Positions 7,810-16,635 of a stretch of 64,000 bases of DNA are shown here, one piece after another. The notes beneath the pieces were generated by a model. The model saw only the letters and a program-made list of their open reading frames with translations, was not told where the DNA came from and ran no database searches. A program made the translations under genes and the position numbers. The stretch covers positions 434,001 to 498,000 of the forward strand of contig NZ_JASCRS010000002.1 in assembly GCF_030010235.1 (NCBI RefSeq). The letters are read 5' to 3'. The stretch comes from Leucobacter sp. UT-8R-CII-1-4 (GTDB lineage Bacteria; Actinomycetota; Actinomycetes; Actinomycetales; Microbacteriaceae). The first letter of the stretch is position 1. Each line of letters begins with the position of its first letter.

Positions 7810-9225
7810 TTAGTCGTCGCTCAGACCGGCAAGCTTTGCAGGCTGCAGAATGTCTGCAAGCTGCTCTTCGTCAAGCAGTCCAGCCGCGATTACGAGGTCA
7901 GAGACCTTCTCGTTCGTTGCAAGCGCTTCCTTGGCAAGCTTCGCAGCCGCCGCATAGCCGATCACTGGAGCGAGTGCGGTGATCACGGTCACCGAACGTG
8001 ACACCATGTCGTCAAGGCGCTCTTCGTTTGCGGTGATGCCGTCAACGCAGTTAACTCGCAGAGTTGCACAGGCACGCTCAAGCCAGGTGATCGACTGGAA
8101 CAGCGAGTGCGCAATGATCGGCTCGAAAGCGTTCAGCTGCAGCTGACCAGCTTCAACAGCCATCGAGACGGTAACGTCTGCACCGGCCACCGAGTAGGCA
8201 ACCTGCGAAACAGCCTCAGGGATCACTGGGTTGACCTTGCCCGGCATAATCGACGAGCCTGCCTGACGTGCTGGCAGATTGATTTCGCCGAAACCAGCCT
8301 GTGGGCCCGAAGAAAGCAGGCGAAGGTCGTTCGAGATCTTCGAAAGCTTGAGCGCGCTGCGCTTGAGTGCACCAGAGAAGGTGATGAACACACCGGTGTC
8401 GCTAGTCGACTCAATCAGGTCGCCTGCGCTAACCAGGTTCAGGTCGGTGATCTCGCGAAGGTGGCGAACCACTGACTCACGGTAACCCTTAGGTGCGTTG
8501 ATACCGGTGCCGATTGCGGTGGCACCCATGTTGACCTCACCGAGCAGGGCAACCGACTCGCGCAGACGGTCGATGTCCTCACGAAGGGTCACTGCGAATG
8601 CGTTGAACTCCTGGCCGAGGGTCATTGGAACGGCGTCCTGCAGCTGAGTGCGGCCAACCTTGATGATGTGCGAGAACTCGCGAGCCTTCGCCTCAAACGC
8701 ATCTGCCAGCAGAGCCAGCTCTTCAAGCAAGCTCTGTACGCCGAAGGCGAGAGCAATCTTGATCGCGGTTGGGTAGGTGTCGTTGGTCGACTGGCTGTGG
8801 TTGGTGTGATCGTTCGGGTTGATGAACGAGTAGTCACCCTTCTGGTGACCCGCCAGCTCAAGCGCGCGGTTGGTGATGACCTCGTTCGCGTTCATGTTGG
8901 TCGAGGTGCCAGCACCGCCTTGCACAACGCCGACCACGAACTGGTCAAGCAGCATGCCGGTCTTGATCTCTTCGCAAGCGCGATCGATCAGAGTGGCGCG
9001 CTGCTCGTCGAGCGCACCAATCTCAAGGTTTGCGCGCGCTGCGGCCTGCTTTACGCAAGCGAATGCTCGTACGAAGTCTGGATAGACCGAGATTGGCCGG
9101 CGTGCAATAGGAAAGTTCTCGTGCGCCCTGGCGGTGTGCACCCCCCAGTAGGCAGCTGCCGGGATCTCGAGGCTACCGATTGAATCGGTCTCGGTGCGGG
9201 TCTGGGCGGACAGGAAATCACTCAC
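7810..9225 (-). CDS. aspA: Aspartate ammonia-lyase
   Basis: This protein of about 471 residues is in the fumarase/aspartase superfamily and of usual AspA length. It interconverts aspartate with fumarate plus ammonia. The superfamily signature GSSIMPGKVNP is present, together with GTSTNMNANEVI and THSQSTNDTYPTA-type substrate-loop residues (here NHSQSTNDTYPTA), which distinguish aspartase and class II fumarase from argininosuccinate lyase. RTETDSIGSLEIP at the N terminus favours aspartase. A GTG at 9225 is chosen because it begins just before the conserved N terminus; the open frame extends 19 codons further without homology. The MFS gene ends 63 bases upstream on the same strand, so co-transcription is possible. 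Confidence 0.9.
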   Translation of the reverse strand: MSDFLSAQTRTETDSIGSLEIPAAAYWGVHTARAHENFPIARRPISVYPDFVRAFACVKQAAARANLEIGALDEQRATLIDRACEEIKTGMLLDQFVVGVVQGGAGTSTNMNANEVITNRALELAGHQKGDYSFINPNDHTNHSQSTNDTYPTAIKIALAFGVQSLLEELALLADAFEAKAREFSHIIKVGRTQLQDAVPMTLGQEFNAFAVTLREDIDRLRESVALLGEVNMGATAIGTGINAPKGYRESVVRHLREITDLNLVSAGDLIESTSDTGVFITFSGALKRSALKLSKISNDLRLLSSGPQAGFGEINLPARQAGSSIMPGKVNPVIPEAVSQVAYSVAGADVTVSMAVEAGQLQLNAFEPIIAHSLFQSITWLERACATLRVNCVDGITANEERLDDMVSRSVTVITALAPVIGYAAAAKLAKEALATNEKVSDLVIAAGLLDEEQLADILQPAKLAGLSDD

Positions 9226-9288
9226 TGTGTATCGGGCTCCGTGTTCGAAGATGAGCAGCGGATCCCCGCTGCGGTACCGCACACAAGC

Positions 9289-10755
9289 TTACCTCTCTTC
9301 GTCACCTTTTTTGGGCATGTTCGTGTCTTCGCCTGGGTCGCTCTCAGTCTCATCTCTCAGGATGCTGATTGGACCGGTGAGTCCCTCACTCAGCGCGCCG
9401 CTTTGCGGTGCAGAATTTGGCTCAGAAAGGATCACCGGGCCGCGCTTGAGCACCGACAACGGGGCGGTCAGCGTCTCAGCCTGCGGCTGTGGCGCAGCAT
9501 CAACATCGGGGCGCCCGGCATGAGTGAAGGTGAGCTTGCCGCGGTCTCCAATATGCACTCGCAATTGCCGCTCTACGATCAACCAGCCAAGTCCGATCGC
9601 GAAGGCGATAAACCCAGAAAGCGCGGCAACGCCAAGGCCCCATCGCGCACCAAACGCGTCAGAGATAGCGCCGACGATTGGCGCACCGAGCGGAGTGCCG
9701 CCCATCAGAATTGCAAAGTACAGCGAAAGCACGCGACCGCGCACCATTGGGTCGGTAGTGGTTTGCACAAATGCATTCGCCGTTGAGAGGAGCGTTGCTG
9801 TACAGAAGCCAAGCAAAACCAGGGTGACAGCGAAGCTCCAGAACGTTGGCATGAGCGCACTAATGAGGCTGGCCATTCCAAACCCACCGGCAGCAATCAC
9901 CACAGTTCTCAGGCGCGCAGCTGGGCGTTTTGCCACCAATAGCGCTCCGGTGAGTGAACCGATTGCGAGAATCGACGAAAGCACGCCGTACTCCCCCGCG
10001 CCTCGCCCGAACTCAACCGCCATGGTTGACGAGAAGACCGGGAAGTTCATGCCGAAGGCGCCGATCACAAACACAATCAAGAAGATCACGACGAGGTCGT
10101 GCCTGCGCACCACATACTTAAATCCGGCGACAAGCTGGTTGCCCTGCGATTCGCGGCCACTCACCTGCCTTGGTGCGCGCGGCACCTTAATCAGCATGAG
10201 TGCGATGAGCATGGCGATAAACGAGGCAGAGTTCAGAATGAAGACCCAGCCCGACCCCATGATGGCAATCAGTACACCGGCGACTGCTGGGCCGATCAGG
10301 CGAGCCGAGTTGAACGAAGCCGAGTTCAGGGCGACTGCGTTAGAGAGCTGCTCGTTGCCAACCAGGTCAGATACGAAAGCTTGTCGCGCCGGAGTGTCAA
10401 AAGCATTCACGATGCCAAGTGCCAGCGCAAAGGCGTAAAGGTGCCAGAGTTCAGCGACACCGGAGACCAGCAGCACACCGAGGCCGCAGGCCAGCAGCAT
10501 GAGCAGAGATTGAGTGATCATCAACACTCGGCGACGATCAAAGCGGTCGGCTACCGCACCACTAAACGGCACCAACAAGAGTTGCGGGCCAAATTGCAAG
10601 GCCATGGTGACCCCAACCGCAATGGCATTGGTGTCACTCAGTTCGGTGAGGACCACCCAGTTTTGAGCGGTTGCCTGCATCCAGGCTCCAACGTTTGATA
10701 CCAGCGCTCCGATAAACCAAATGCGGTAATTTTTTACACTCAGGGATCGGAACAT
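9289..10755 (-). CDS. MFS transporter (EntS-like exporter family)
   Basis: This membrane protein of about 488 residues has the 12-helix major facilitator pattern. The N-terminal FRSLSVKNYRIWFIGALVSN and the loop motif AVADRFDRRRVLM after helix 2 are typical of the MFS_3/EntS-like group, which exports siderophores, drugs or is of unknown substrate. A second conserved stretch, FVQTTTDPMVRGRVLSLY, lies between the later helices. A hydrophilic tail of about 90 residues rich in Glu, Pro and Ser follows the last helix and is probably cytoplasmic. The ATG at 10755 is preferred to an in-frame GTG three codons earlier because a -10 box (TAACGT) lies seven bases before it. Confidence 0.85.
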   Translation of the reverse strand: MFRSLSVKNYRIWFIGALVSNVGAWMQATAQNWVVLTELSDTNAIAVGVTMALQFGPQLLLVPFSGAVADRFDRRRVLMITQSLLMLLACGLGVLLVSGVAELWHLYAFALALGIVNAFDTPARQAFVSDLVGNEQLSNAVALNSASFNSARLIGPAVAGVLIAIMGSGWVFILNSASFIAMLIALMLIKVPRAPRQVSGRESQGNQLVAGFKYVVRRHDLVVIFLIVFVIGAFGMNFPVFSSTMAVEFGRGAGEYGVLSSILAIGSLTGALLVAKRPAARLRTVVIAAGGFGMASLISALMPTFWSFAVTLVLLGFCTATLLSTANAFVQTTTDPMVRGRVLSLYFAILMGGTPLGAPIVGAISDAFGARWGLGVAALSGFIAFAIGLGWLIVERQLRVHIGDRGKLTFTHAGRPDVDAAPQPQAETLTAPLSVLKRGPVILSEPNSAPQSGALSEGLTGPISILRDETESDPGEDTNMPKKGDEER

Positions 10756-10762
10756 CGATGAC

Positions 10763-10768
10763 ACGTTA
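10763..10768 (-). promoter_or_regulatory. -10 box (TAACGT) of a leaderless MFS gene
   Basis: TAACGT on the minus strand ends seven bases before the ATG at 10755. The alternative GTG at 10764 overlaps this box, which argues for the downstream ATG. Confidence 0.35.
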
Positions 10769-10915
10769 GGGGCAGCCTCCTCGACTCAGTGTCTCTACCC
10801 TACGCCTATTGGCGAGCTGACGCTGGGTGATCCAACGCAAATTCGCCACCGGCACAACCGTAGCCGTCGCCAGTCCCCGCTACTTGCCGAGCCCGCAGCA
10901 CCGTACGAGATGAGC

Positions 10916-11782
10916 TTAAAACTTGTCGCCCATGTCGAGCAGGCGCCGAATACGCTCTGGAATCGGCGGGTGGGTCGCGAATAGGCGCTGCATCATGCCG
11001 GGCTTGAGCGGATCAGCGATCCAGAGATGCGCCATGCTGCTCTGCTGCTTTTGCATTGGGCGGCCATACTCTTGCAATTTGTGTAGCGCACTCGCTAGCG
11101 CTTCAGGGTAGCGAGTGGTGAGCGCACCGGTTGCGTCGGCGAGATACTCACGCTGCCGAGATACGGCAAGTTGCACCAGTGAGGCAACGAGTGGCGCGAC
11201 GAGCATTGCGACCAGTCCGAAGACGAGCACAACCGGGTTGTTATTGTTGCGGCCGAAAAAAGCCATGCGCACGAGCACATCGCTGAGCATGCCCACGGCG
11301 ACTACCAATCCGTAGACGATCATCGACACACGAATGTCGTAGTTTCGCACGTGACCGAGTTCGTGCGCCATGACGCCCTCAAGTTCTGCGTCGGTCATGA
11401 TGTCGAGCAGTCCGGTAGTTGCTGCGACCATTGCGTGTTCTGGGTCACGCCCCGTCGCGAAGGCATTGGGCGCTGGATCATTCACGATGTAGACCTCAGG
11501 CATTGGTGTGCCTGTGGTGAGCGCCAGGTTCTCGATGATTCGGTACAGCCTCGGGTTATCGCTCTCGCTGATGCGTTGAGCTCCGCTCATGGTGATGGCC
11601 TGCTTGCCAGCAGCAAAGTATTGGAACAGTGCATAGCCCCCGGCGAAAAGCACAACCCAAATCACAATGGCCCAGGAGTTGTAAATGTACGAGGCGAGCA
11701 CACCAAGGCCAGCAATAATGCCGAGGAACAACAAGATGATCAGCGCACTGTTGATCTTGTTGCGCCGAATCGCGCGATACAC
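10916..11782 (-). CDS. htpX: Membrane zinc metalloprotease HtpX (M48)
   Basis: This 288-residue M48 peptidase has two N-terminal membrane helices (about residues 11-55) and a further hydrophobic pair after the active site. The zinc motif HELGH is at 140-144 (MAHELGHVRNYD), and the third ligand is in EYLAD. HtpX degrades misfolded membrane proteins on the cytoplasmic side. It lies 42 bases downstream of lemA on the same strand; the lemA-htpX pair is a widespread arrangement, consistent with co-transcription. Length and motif order are normal. No clear terminator hairpin was seen in the 150 bases between this gene and the MFS gene. Confidence 0.93.
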   Translation of the reverse strand: MYRAIRRNKINSALIILLFLGIIAGLGVLASYIYNSWAIVIWVVLFAGGYALFQYFAAGKQAITMSGAQRISESDNPRLYRIIENLALTTGTPMPEVYIVNDPAPNAFATGRDPEHAMVAATTGLLDIMTDAELEGVMAHELGHVRNYDIRVSMIVYGLVVAVGMLSDVLVRMAFFGRNNNNPVVLVFGLVAMLVAPLVASLVQLAVSRQREYLADATGALTTRYPEALASALHKLQEYGRPMQKQQSSMAHLWIADPLKPGMMQRLFATHPPIPERIRRLLDMGDKF

Positions 11783-11824
11783 GATGAAACCTGTCTTAAG
11801 AAGTCGGCGACAAGGCCGCCAGGG

Positions 11825-12391
11825 TTAGAACTGAATACGAGGTGGCTCTGAAATTGCCGCGAGGTTTTCTACCTCAAAGAACTCGCGAGCGCTGAAGCCA
11901 AACATCTTCGAGAAAATGTTGTTTGGGAAGATCTGCAGCTTTGTGTTGAACTCGCGAACGCCACCGTTATAGAAACGGCGTGATGCCTGGATCTTGTTTT
12001 CTGTGTCAACGAGCTCTGACTGGAGCTGCAAAAAGTTTTGGCTTGCCTGCAACTGCGGGTAGGCCTCGGCCACTGCAAAGATGCTCTTCAGGGCAGACTG
12101 CATGTGCCCCTCAGCGACCGCAGCTTCACCAGGCGATGAGGCCGAAATCGTTTCGGCGCGGGCCTGAGTGACCGAGTCGAAGACGCCCTTCTCGTGAGAG
12201 GCGTAACCCTTCACTGCTTCAACGATGTTCGGGATCAAATCGGCGCGGCGTTTCAACTGCACCGAGATGTCGCTCCATGCCTCGTCTACGCGCACACGCA
12301 GCGTCACGAGGGAGTTGTAAGTCGCCCACACATAGAGCGCGAGCACCACAACGATACCGAGAATAATGAGGGTGGTAACCAGGCCGGACAT
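11825..12391 (-). CDS. lemA: LemA-family membrane protein
   Basis: This 188-residue LemA-family protein has one N-terminal membrane helix (about residues 4-24) followed by a helical domain. The family core WSDISVQLKRRADLIPNIV and the C-terminal YNGGVREFNTKLQIFPNN are clear. The function is unsettled. LemA proteins often sit next to htpX, as here (42 bases). The ATG has no Shine-Dalgarno but a TAGAAT -10 box exactly six bases before it, so it is probably read from a leaderless lemA-htpX mRNA. Confidence 0.93.
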   Translation of the reverse strand: MSGLVTTLIILGIVVVLALYVWATYNSLVTLRVRVDEAWSDISVQLKRRADLIPNIVEAVKGYASHEKGVFDSVTQARAETISASSPGEAAVAEGHMQSALKSIFAVAEAYPQLQASQNFLQLQSELVDTENKIQASRRFYNGGVREFNTKLQIFPNNIFSKMFGFSAREFFEVENLAAISEPPRIQF

Positions 12392-12397
12392 GCTCGA

Positions 12398-12403
12398 ATT
12401 CTA
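12398..12403 (-). promoter_or_regulatory. -10 box (TAGAAT) of leaderless lemA-htpX
   Basis: TAGAAT on the minus strand is separated from the lemA ATG by exactly six bases. No good -35 hexamer was found at 16-18 bases spacing. Confidence 0.55.
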
Positions 12404-12502
12404 TCCATGCTGGTATCGAGAACGCTGAGAGTCAGGGTGACTCAAAGACAAGCAATTGCCTGGCCAGCACAGCAATGCTTGTGCTCTGGGAGCGGGTCGT
12501 AA

Positions 12503-12540
12503 GTTTTCTCTCAGTTATTTGCTAATAACTGAGAGAAAAC
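12503..12540 (-). terminator. Hairpin terminator after the oxidase gene
   Basis: A 16-bp perfect stem (12503-12518 with 12525-12540, loop TTGCTA) lies eight bases beyond the stop of the FAD-oxidase gene. The sequence GTTTTCTCTCAG gives a T-rich descending arm on the minus strand. Confidence 0.8.
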
Positions 12541-12547
12541 TGGCCAG

Positions 12548-13861
12548 CTATTTGCCGAGCACCCGTTCAAGGTAGGGGTTTGCGAAGACCCGATCGGGGT
12601 CAAGCCGGTCGCGGATCGCGAGAAATTCATCGAATTTGGGGTAGGTCTCACGGAGCGAATCGGCGTCTCTGGTATGCATCTTGCCCCAGTGTGGGCGACC
12701 GTCATGAGCTTTCAACACAGCTTCTGCCTCACGGAAGTAGTCGTGGTCAGAGTCACGCCAGTAGCGGTGCACGGCAATGTAACCACTCTCTCGGCCGTGC
12801 GCTGTCGACAAGAGCAGATTGTCTGCGGCCGCTGTACGCACCTCTACCGGAAACGAAATCCGGTATTTCTTTCGCTCAATCAATTCACGCAACTCTCGAA
12901 TCGCGGTTGGTACCGCTTCAAACGGCAGCGCATACTCCATCTCGCGAAAACGGACTCGACGCCTGGTGATAAACACTCGATGTGATTCGTCACAGTAATC
13001 CCGACTGCTCGAAATTGTCTCGATTGCGCGGTTAATCTTTGGTGTCGTGCTCGGCGCTAGACGTTCAAAGCCGACCACGGCACCGAGCATGACGTTATTG
13101 ACGACTTCTTCATCTACAAAACGAGAAACCGTGCCGAGTGGGCGTGCTCCCGCATCAATCGGCAGACGAGTGTTTGTTTTTGTTCGTGTGCTTTCGGTGT
13201 GCGGGAACCAGTAGAACTCGAAGTGGTCGGCGCCCCGATTCAGTTCCTCGAATTGATCAAGCACTCGTTCAAGCGGAGCTGGCGCTTCGACCGCGTTCAG
13301 CAAAAACCTCGGCACGCACTGAATGGTGACCGTAACCAGCACTCCGAGCGCGCCAAGCCCCAATGCCACAGCGGGCAAAAGTTCGACGTTATGTTCATCG
13401 TCAATTTCAATCAGTTCACCGCTGCCGGTAATCAGCGATGCCCCAACAACCTGGGTCGAGAGCCCACCGAGCGCAAGGCCAGTGCCGTGCGTGCCGGTTG
13501 AAATAGCGCCAGAGATTGTCTGCCTATCAATGTCGCCCATGTTGGCAAGGGCAAGTCCGAGTGGCTGCAGAATCGAAGGTAGTTCCCAGAGGTGGGTGCC
13601 GGCCCATAGTTTTACTCGCCCGCGTTCCAGGTCAACATCGACCAGACCGCGCATGCTCTCCATACTTACACGAATGCCATCAGTTGCGCCGATTGCGGTG
13701 AAGCTGTGCGAGGCCCCAATTGCTTTGACTGTGTGACCGGTTTCGCGCGCACGCTCGACGGCGAGGGTGATCTGTTCGATGCTGCGAGGAGCCACCTCGA
13801 CAGCTGGTTTCGAACGTTCGGTGCGAGCCCAGTTGCGCCAGGTTGCGGTCATAGGAAACAT
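12548..13861 (-). CDS. FAD-linked oxidase, D-arabinono-1,4-lactone oxidase family
   Basis: This 437-residue VAO-family flavoprotein has an N-terminal FAD-binding PCMH domain with VKAIGASHSFTAIGATDG and SGAISTGTHGTG, and a C-terminal ALO domain ending in a conserved HWGKMHTRD segment. Relatives oxidise sugar-1,4-lactones or alditols and reduce oxygen or a quinone. There is no visible His in the usual covalent-flavin position beyond GASHSF, so the attachment mode is uncertain. It overlaps the upstream PLP-enzyme gene by 13 bases, implying translational coupling. The substrate is not predictable. Confidence 0.85.
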   Translation of the reverse strand: MFPMTATWRNWARTERSKPAVEVAPRSIEQITLAVERARETGHTVKAIGASHSFTAIGATDGIRVSMESMRGLVDVDLERGRVKLWAGTHLWELPSILQPLGLALANMGDIDRQTISGAISTGTHGTGLALGGLSTQVVGASLITGSGELIEIDDEHNVELLPAVALGLGALGVLVTVTIQCVPRFLLNAVEAPAPLERVLDQFEELNRGADHFEFYWFPHTESTRTKTNTRLPIDAGARPLGTVSRFVDEEVVNNVMLGAVVGFERLAPSTTPKINRAIETISSSRDYCDESHRVFITRRRVRFREMEYALPFEAVPTAIRELRELIERKKYRISFPVEVRTAAADNLLLSTAHGRESGYIAVHRYWRDSDHDYFREAEAVLKAHDGRPHWGKMHTRDADSLRETYPKFDEFLAIRDRLDPDRVFANPYLERVLGK

Positions 13862-15120
13862 TTCCCTTCGCCTCGATAGGTCGGCATTGCTTCGAGCGCG
13901 CTGGATCGCCCATCGCCGTCGCCCAGCACCCGTAATGGCACAACCTCGTTTGTGTGTTCCATCGGTTCACCAGACTTTGTGTGGCGCAGCCAGACCCGAC
14001 TGCCAACACTGAGTTGGCGTGCAGCTTTGCCGATCAATGGCGATTGCACCTCACCGGCGCCCTCGCGTGGCGCATACGAGAGACCGGCGGGGTAAACAAC
14101 CTGCGGCAGGCGGTCTGCGCCAGCTACGCCCGATGCGATCCAGCCGCCGCCGAGCATGGTGGCGGTGTCGCGGTTTGGTCTGCGCACGACGTCGAGCGCG
14201 AACGCGACCGCGGGAGCCGGGGTGAATGAGCGGTAGTTGTCAAAGAGGTGTGGGCCGAAGAGCCCGCTGCCCACCGCAACTTCGGTAATTGCTTCTTCTG
14301 CCACGGTGCCCTCGATTGATCCGGTGCCACCACCATTCACAAACTCAAGTGGCTTCAGCGCTTGCACCGAGCCAATGGCTTCAGCGCGCCGCTCGGTCAA
14401 TTCGGCGGCACTCTTGCGCTGAATCGTACGCATCAGCGCCCCCTTTGCTGGGTTGCCGATGGGCTGGTCACCGACGCCCGCTATCTGGGCTTCGTACGAC
14501 ATGATGCCAACGAGCTCAAACCCTGGCCGTTGCAGCACACGCTCAGCGAGGCGACGCAATTGGGCTGGCTCGTGCACTGGCGACCGTAGCGCCCCGATGC
14601 TACCGAGCAGAGGGGTGTTCCAGGAAGCGTCGAAGTCGAGGCAGACACGAATTGTCGCTCGCTCGCTCGCTTTCGTGATGCTATCGATGAGGTCAAGCTG
14701 GTCAACGCTGTCGATCATCACTGCAATTCGGCTGGCCGCGCGCTCGTCTGCGGCAAGCGCAGCGTAAGCAGCACGATCGGCACTCGGGTACGCGACCACG
14801 ATGTCGTCGATGCTTTCACTCAGCCAAAGCGCTTCAGCAAGTGTGTAGGCCAGCACTCCCTGGTAGCCGGGCAACGCGAGCACCGCATCAAGCACACCGC
14901 GCACTCGAATCGACTTTGAAGCGACTCGCACCGGTTTTCCCTTGGCCCGCCGCAACACATCATGCGCGTTGTGCGCGAGCGCTTCAACTCCGAGCGCAAC
15001 CACCGGCGCACTGAACTCTGCTGTTGCTTCGCTCAGCCGCGGCCAGTACTCATTCGGACGCAGCCAGGGCCGGGATTGCGCGGAGTTCAACAGCTCCGTT
15101 GCCGCGAGGTCAAGGGTCAT
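13849..15120 (-). CDS. PLP-dependent D-amino-acid enzyme (alanine racemase N-terminal / D-threonine aldolase type)
   Basis: This 423-residue protein has an alanine-racemase-type TIM-barrel N-terminal domain, with the PLP lysine expected in RVASKSIRVRG, and a C-terminal beta domain like that of metal-activated D-serine dehydratase or D-threonine aldolase. The C-terminal region carries a His near LRHTKSGEPMEHTNE that could bind metal, as in that family. The likely reaction is on a D-amino acid or a beta-hydroxy D-amino acid; the substrate is unresolved. The 13-base overlap with the downstream flavoprotein suggests a shared pathway. The ATG is preceded by TAGACT at exactly six bases, consistent with leaderless expression. 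Confidence 0.8.
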   Translation of the reverse strand: MTLDLAATELLNSAQSRPWLRPNEYWPRLSEATAEFSAPVVALGVEALAHNAHDVLRRAKGKPVRVASKSIRVRGVLDAVLALPGYQGVLAYTLAEALWLSESIDDIVVAYPSADRAAYAALAADERAASRIAVMIDSVDQLDLIDSITKASERATIRVCLDFDASWNTPLLGSIGALRSPVHEPAQLRRLAERVLQRPGFELVGIMSYEAQIAGVGDQPIGNPAKGALMRTIQRKSAAELTERRAEAIGSVQALKPLEFVNGGGTGSIEGTVAEEAITEVAVGSGLFGPHLFDNYRSFTPAPAVAFALDVVRRPNRDTATMLGGGWIASGVAGADRLPQVVYPAGLSYAPREGAGEVQSPLIGKAARQLSVGSRVWLRHTKSGEPMEHTNEVVPLRVLGDGDGRSSALEAMPTYRGEGKCFL

Positions 15121-15126
15121 ATTCGC

Positions 15127-15132
15127 AGTCTA
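15127..15132 (-). promoter_or_regulatory. -10 box (TAGACT) of the leaderless PLP-enzyme/oxidase operon
   Basis: TAGACT lies six bases before the ATG at 15120 on the minus strand, with no Shine-Dalgarno. Confidence 0.5.
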
Positions 15133-15213
15133 GACGGCAGCACTGACTTTCTCAGTTTTGCTGTGCAAAGTCACCGAGATTTTTGTGCGCCCTGTTCAGT
15201 AGCCCAAACCTGG

Positions 15214-15219
15214 TACCGT
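15214..15219 (+). promoter_or_regulatory. -10 box (TACCGT) of a leaderless small membrane gene
   Basis: GG-TACCGT lies six bases before the ATG at 15226, the same geometry as the other leaderless genes here. Confidence 0.45.
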
Positions 15220-15225
15220 TGCGGC

Positions 15226-15327
15226 ATGAGCGATAGCGAACTTGCGATCCTGTTTTGGGCAATCTTTGCTGTCTGCGGTGTAGTTGTCGCGTGGGCCGTT
15301 TGGAAGAAGCGCAAGGACCGTCGCTAA
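15226..15327 (+). CDS. Small single-pass membrane protein, 33 residues, unknown function
   Basis: The short frame encodes a 33-residue peptide: an acidic start (MSDSEL), one hydrophobic helix of about 20 residues (AILFWAIFAVCGVVVAW) and a basic tail (KKRKDRR). This is a textbook N-out/C-in single-pass topology. A TACCGT -10 box six bases before the ATG supports leaderless expression. It sits alone between a divergent PLP-enzyme gene and a convergent desaturase gene. No family is recognised. Support is composition plus promoter geometry only. Confidence 0.5.
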   Translation: MSDSELAILFWAIFAVCGVVVAWAVWKKRKDRR

Positions 15328-15387
15328 CTTCGTTTTTGGTATTACGCGCGGGATCAGTCGGCCATCTACACTCGCCGGTAATCGCGG

Positions 15388-16521
15388 CTAGGCCCTGCGA
15401 TACTCGGCTCGAATCGGGCAATCGAATGGATCGCGCGAGGCAAGCCCAACTCGGTTCAAGTACTCGATCACAATGGCGTACGAGCGCAGCAACGAGGTCT
15501 CGGTGTATGGCACACCGAGCGACTCGCAATACTCTTTGACGATCACGCGAGTTTTTGCGAGGTAGGGGCGCGCCATACTCGGGAATAGGTGGTGTTCTAC
15601 CTGGTAGTTCAAACCACCCATCATGATGGTTGCCCACCAGCCACCGCGAATGTTGCGTGAAGTACGCACCTGCTTGCTGAAGAAGTCGAGCTTTGCGTCG
15701 TGTGCGATCACCGGCATTCCCTTGTGGTTCGGGGCGAACGAGGCTCCCATGTACACACCGAACACCGCGAATTGCACACCCAAAAACGCAAACGCCATGC
15801 CCAACGGGAGCATCATGAAGACTGGCACGAGCAATACAACAAAGCGGGCGGCGATAATGGCGAGTTCGATCCAACGCCCCCGAATTGTTTCGCGACGGAA
15901 GAGATACCGGAAGCTATGCAGGTGCAGGTTTAGGCCCTCGAGCGTGAGTAGCGGAAAAAACAACCAGCCCTGCCGCTTGGTGATGAATCGGCGCAGGCCG
16001 CGAGCTTCGACCGCGTCCTCTTCGAGGAATGAAATCGTATCAACCTCAATATCGGGGTCTTTGCCGACACGGTTGGGATTCGCGTGGTGGCGTGAATGTT
16101 TTGAATCCCACCAGGAGTAACTCATGCCGATGAGCCCGGCAAGGACGCGCGCTAGGCGATCGTTCGCGGGCCCCGTAGCAAGAATCTGTCGATGCGCAGC
16201 TTCGTGAGCGAGAAACGCTGTCTGGGTGAAGATAAGGCCGAGCGCTCCAGCGATGAGTAGCTGAAACCAACTATTGCCGAGAAGTATGAAGCCGGTGACT
16301 GCGCCGCCAAATGCAAGTAGCACGAGGGCACCGGTGAGTGTGTAGAACCAGGTTGCGCGACGCATGAGACCCGCTTCGCGCACGACCTCTGAGACGTTCG
16401 AATACGAACGCGCAATTGGCGGAAAATCGGTAGCCCTGGCTCGGGTGGGAAGAACCGGTCCAAGACCGCTCAGCGTATGCGTGATTGCCACGTTGCGCAC
16501 CTGTTTCTTTTGTGAAGCCAC
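15388..16521 (-). CDS. Membrane fatty-acid (acyl-CoA/acyl-lipid) desaturase
   Basis: This 377-residue integral membrane di-iron desaturase shows three histidine boxes in order: HEAAHRQ, HSRHHAN and QVEHHLFP, with hydrophobic helix pairs between them. It would introduce a cis double bond into acyl chains to control membrane fluidity. The spacing of the boxes and the total length match the actinobacterial DesA3/linoleoyl-CoA desaturase group. The GTG start at 16521 has no strong ribosome site. It is divergent from the internalin-like gene, with about 115 bases of shared promoter region. Regiospecificity cannot be read. Confidence 0.9.
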   Translation of the reverse strand: MASQKKQVRNVAITHTLSGLGPVLPTRARATDFPPIARSYSNVSEVVREAGLMRRATWFYTLTGALVLLAFGGAVTGFILLGNSWFQLLIAGALGLIFTQTAFLAHEAAHRQILATGPANDRLARVLAGLIGMSYSWWDSKHSRHHANPNRVGKDPDIEVDTISFLEEDAVEARGLRRFITKRQGWLFFPLLTLEGLNLHLHSFRYLFRRETIRGRWIELAIIAARFVVLLVPVFMMLPLGMAFAFLGVQFAVFGVYMGASFAPNHKGMPVIAHDAKLDFFSKQVRTSRNIRGGWWATIMMGGLNYQVEHHLFPSMARPYLAKTRVIVKEYCESLGVPYTETSLLRSYAIVIEYLNRVGLASRDPFDCPIRAEYRRA

Positions 16522-16635
16522 AGGCAGATGCCAATCGCTACTCGAAACTTATCGAAGTTCACATACCGAAATTTGCATGCAGTCTTTTTTTCGAGTTCAA
16601 AACCCGAAGCTTTACTTTTGACACACTTGACCGTA

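Noticed and set aside
9524-10438. 304-residue open frame opposite the MFS gene
   Set aside because: Antisense shadow with no recognisable domain, and the minus-strand transporter is clear.
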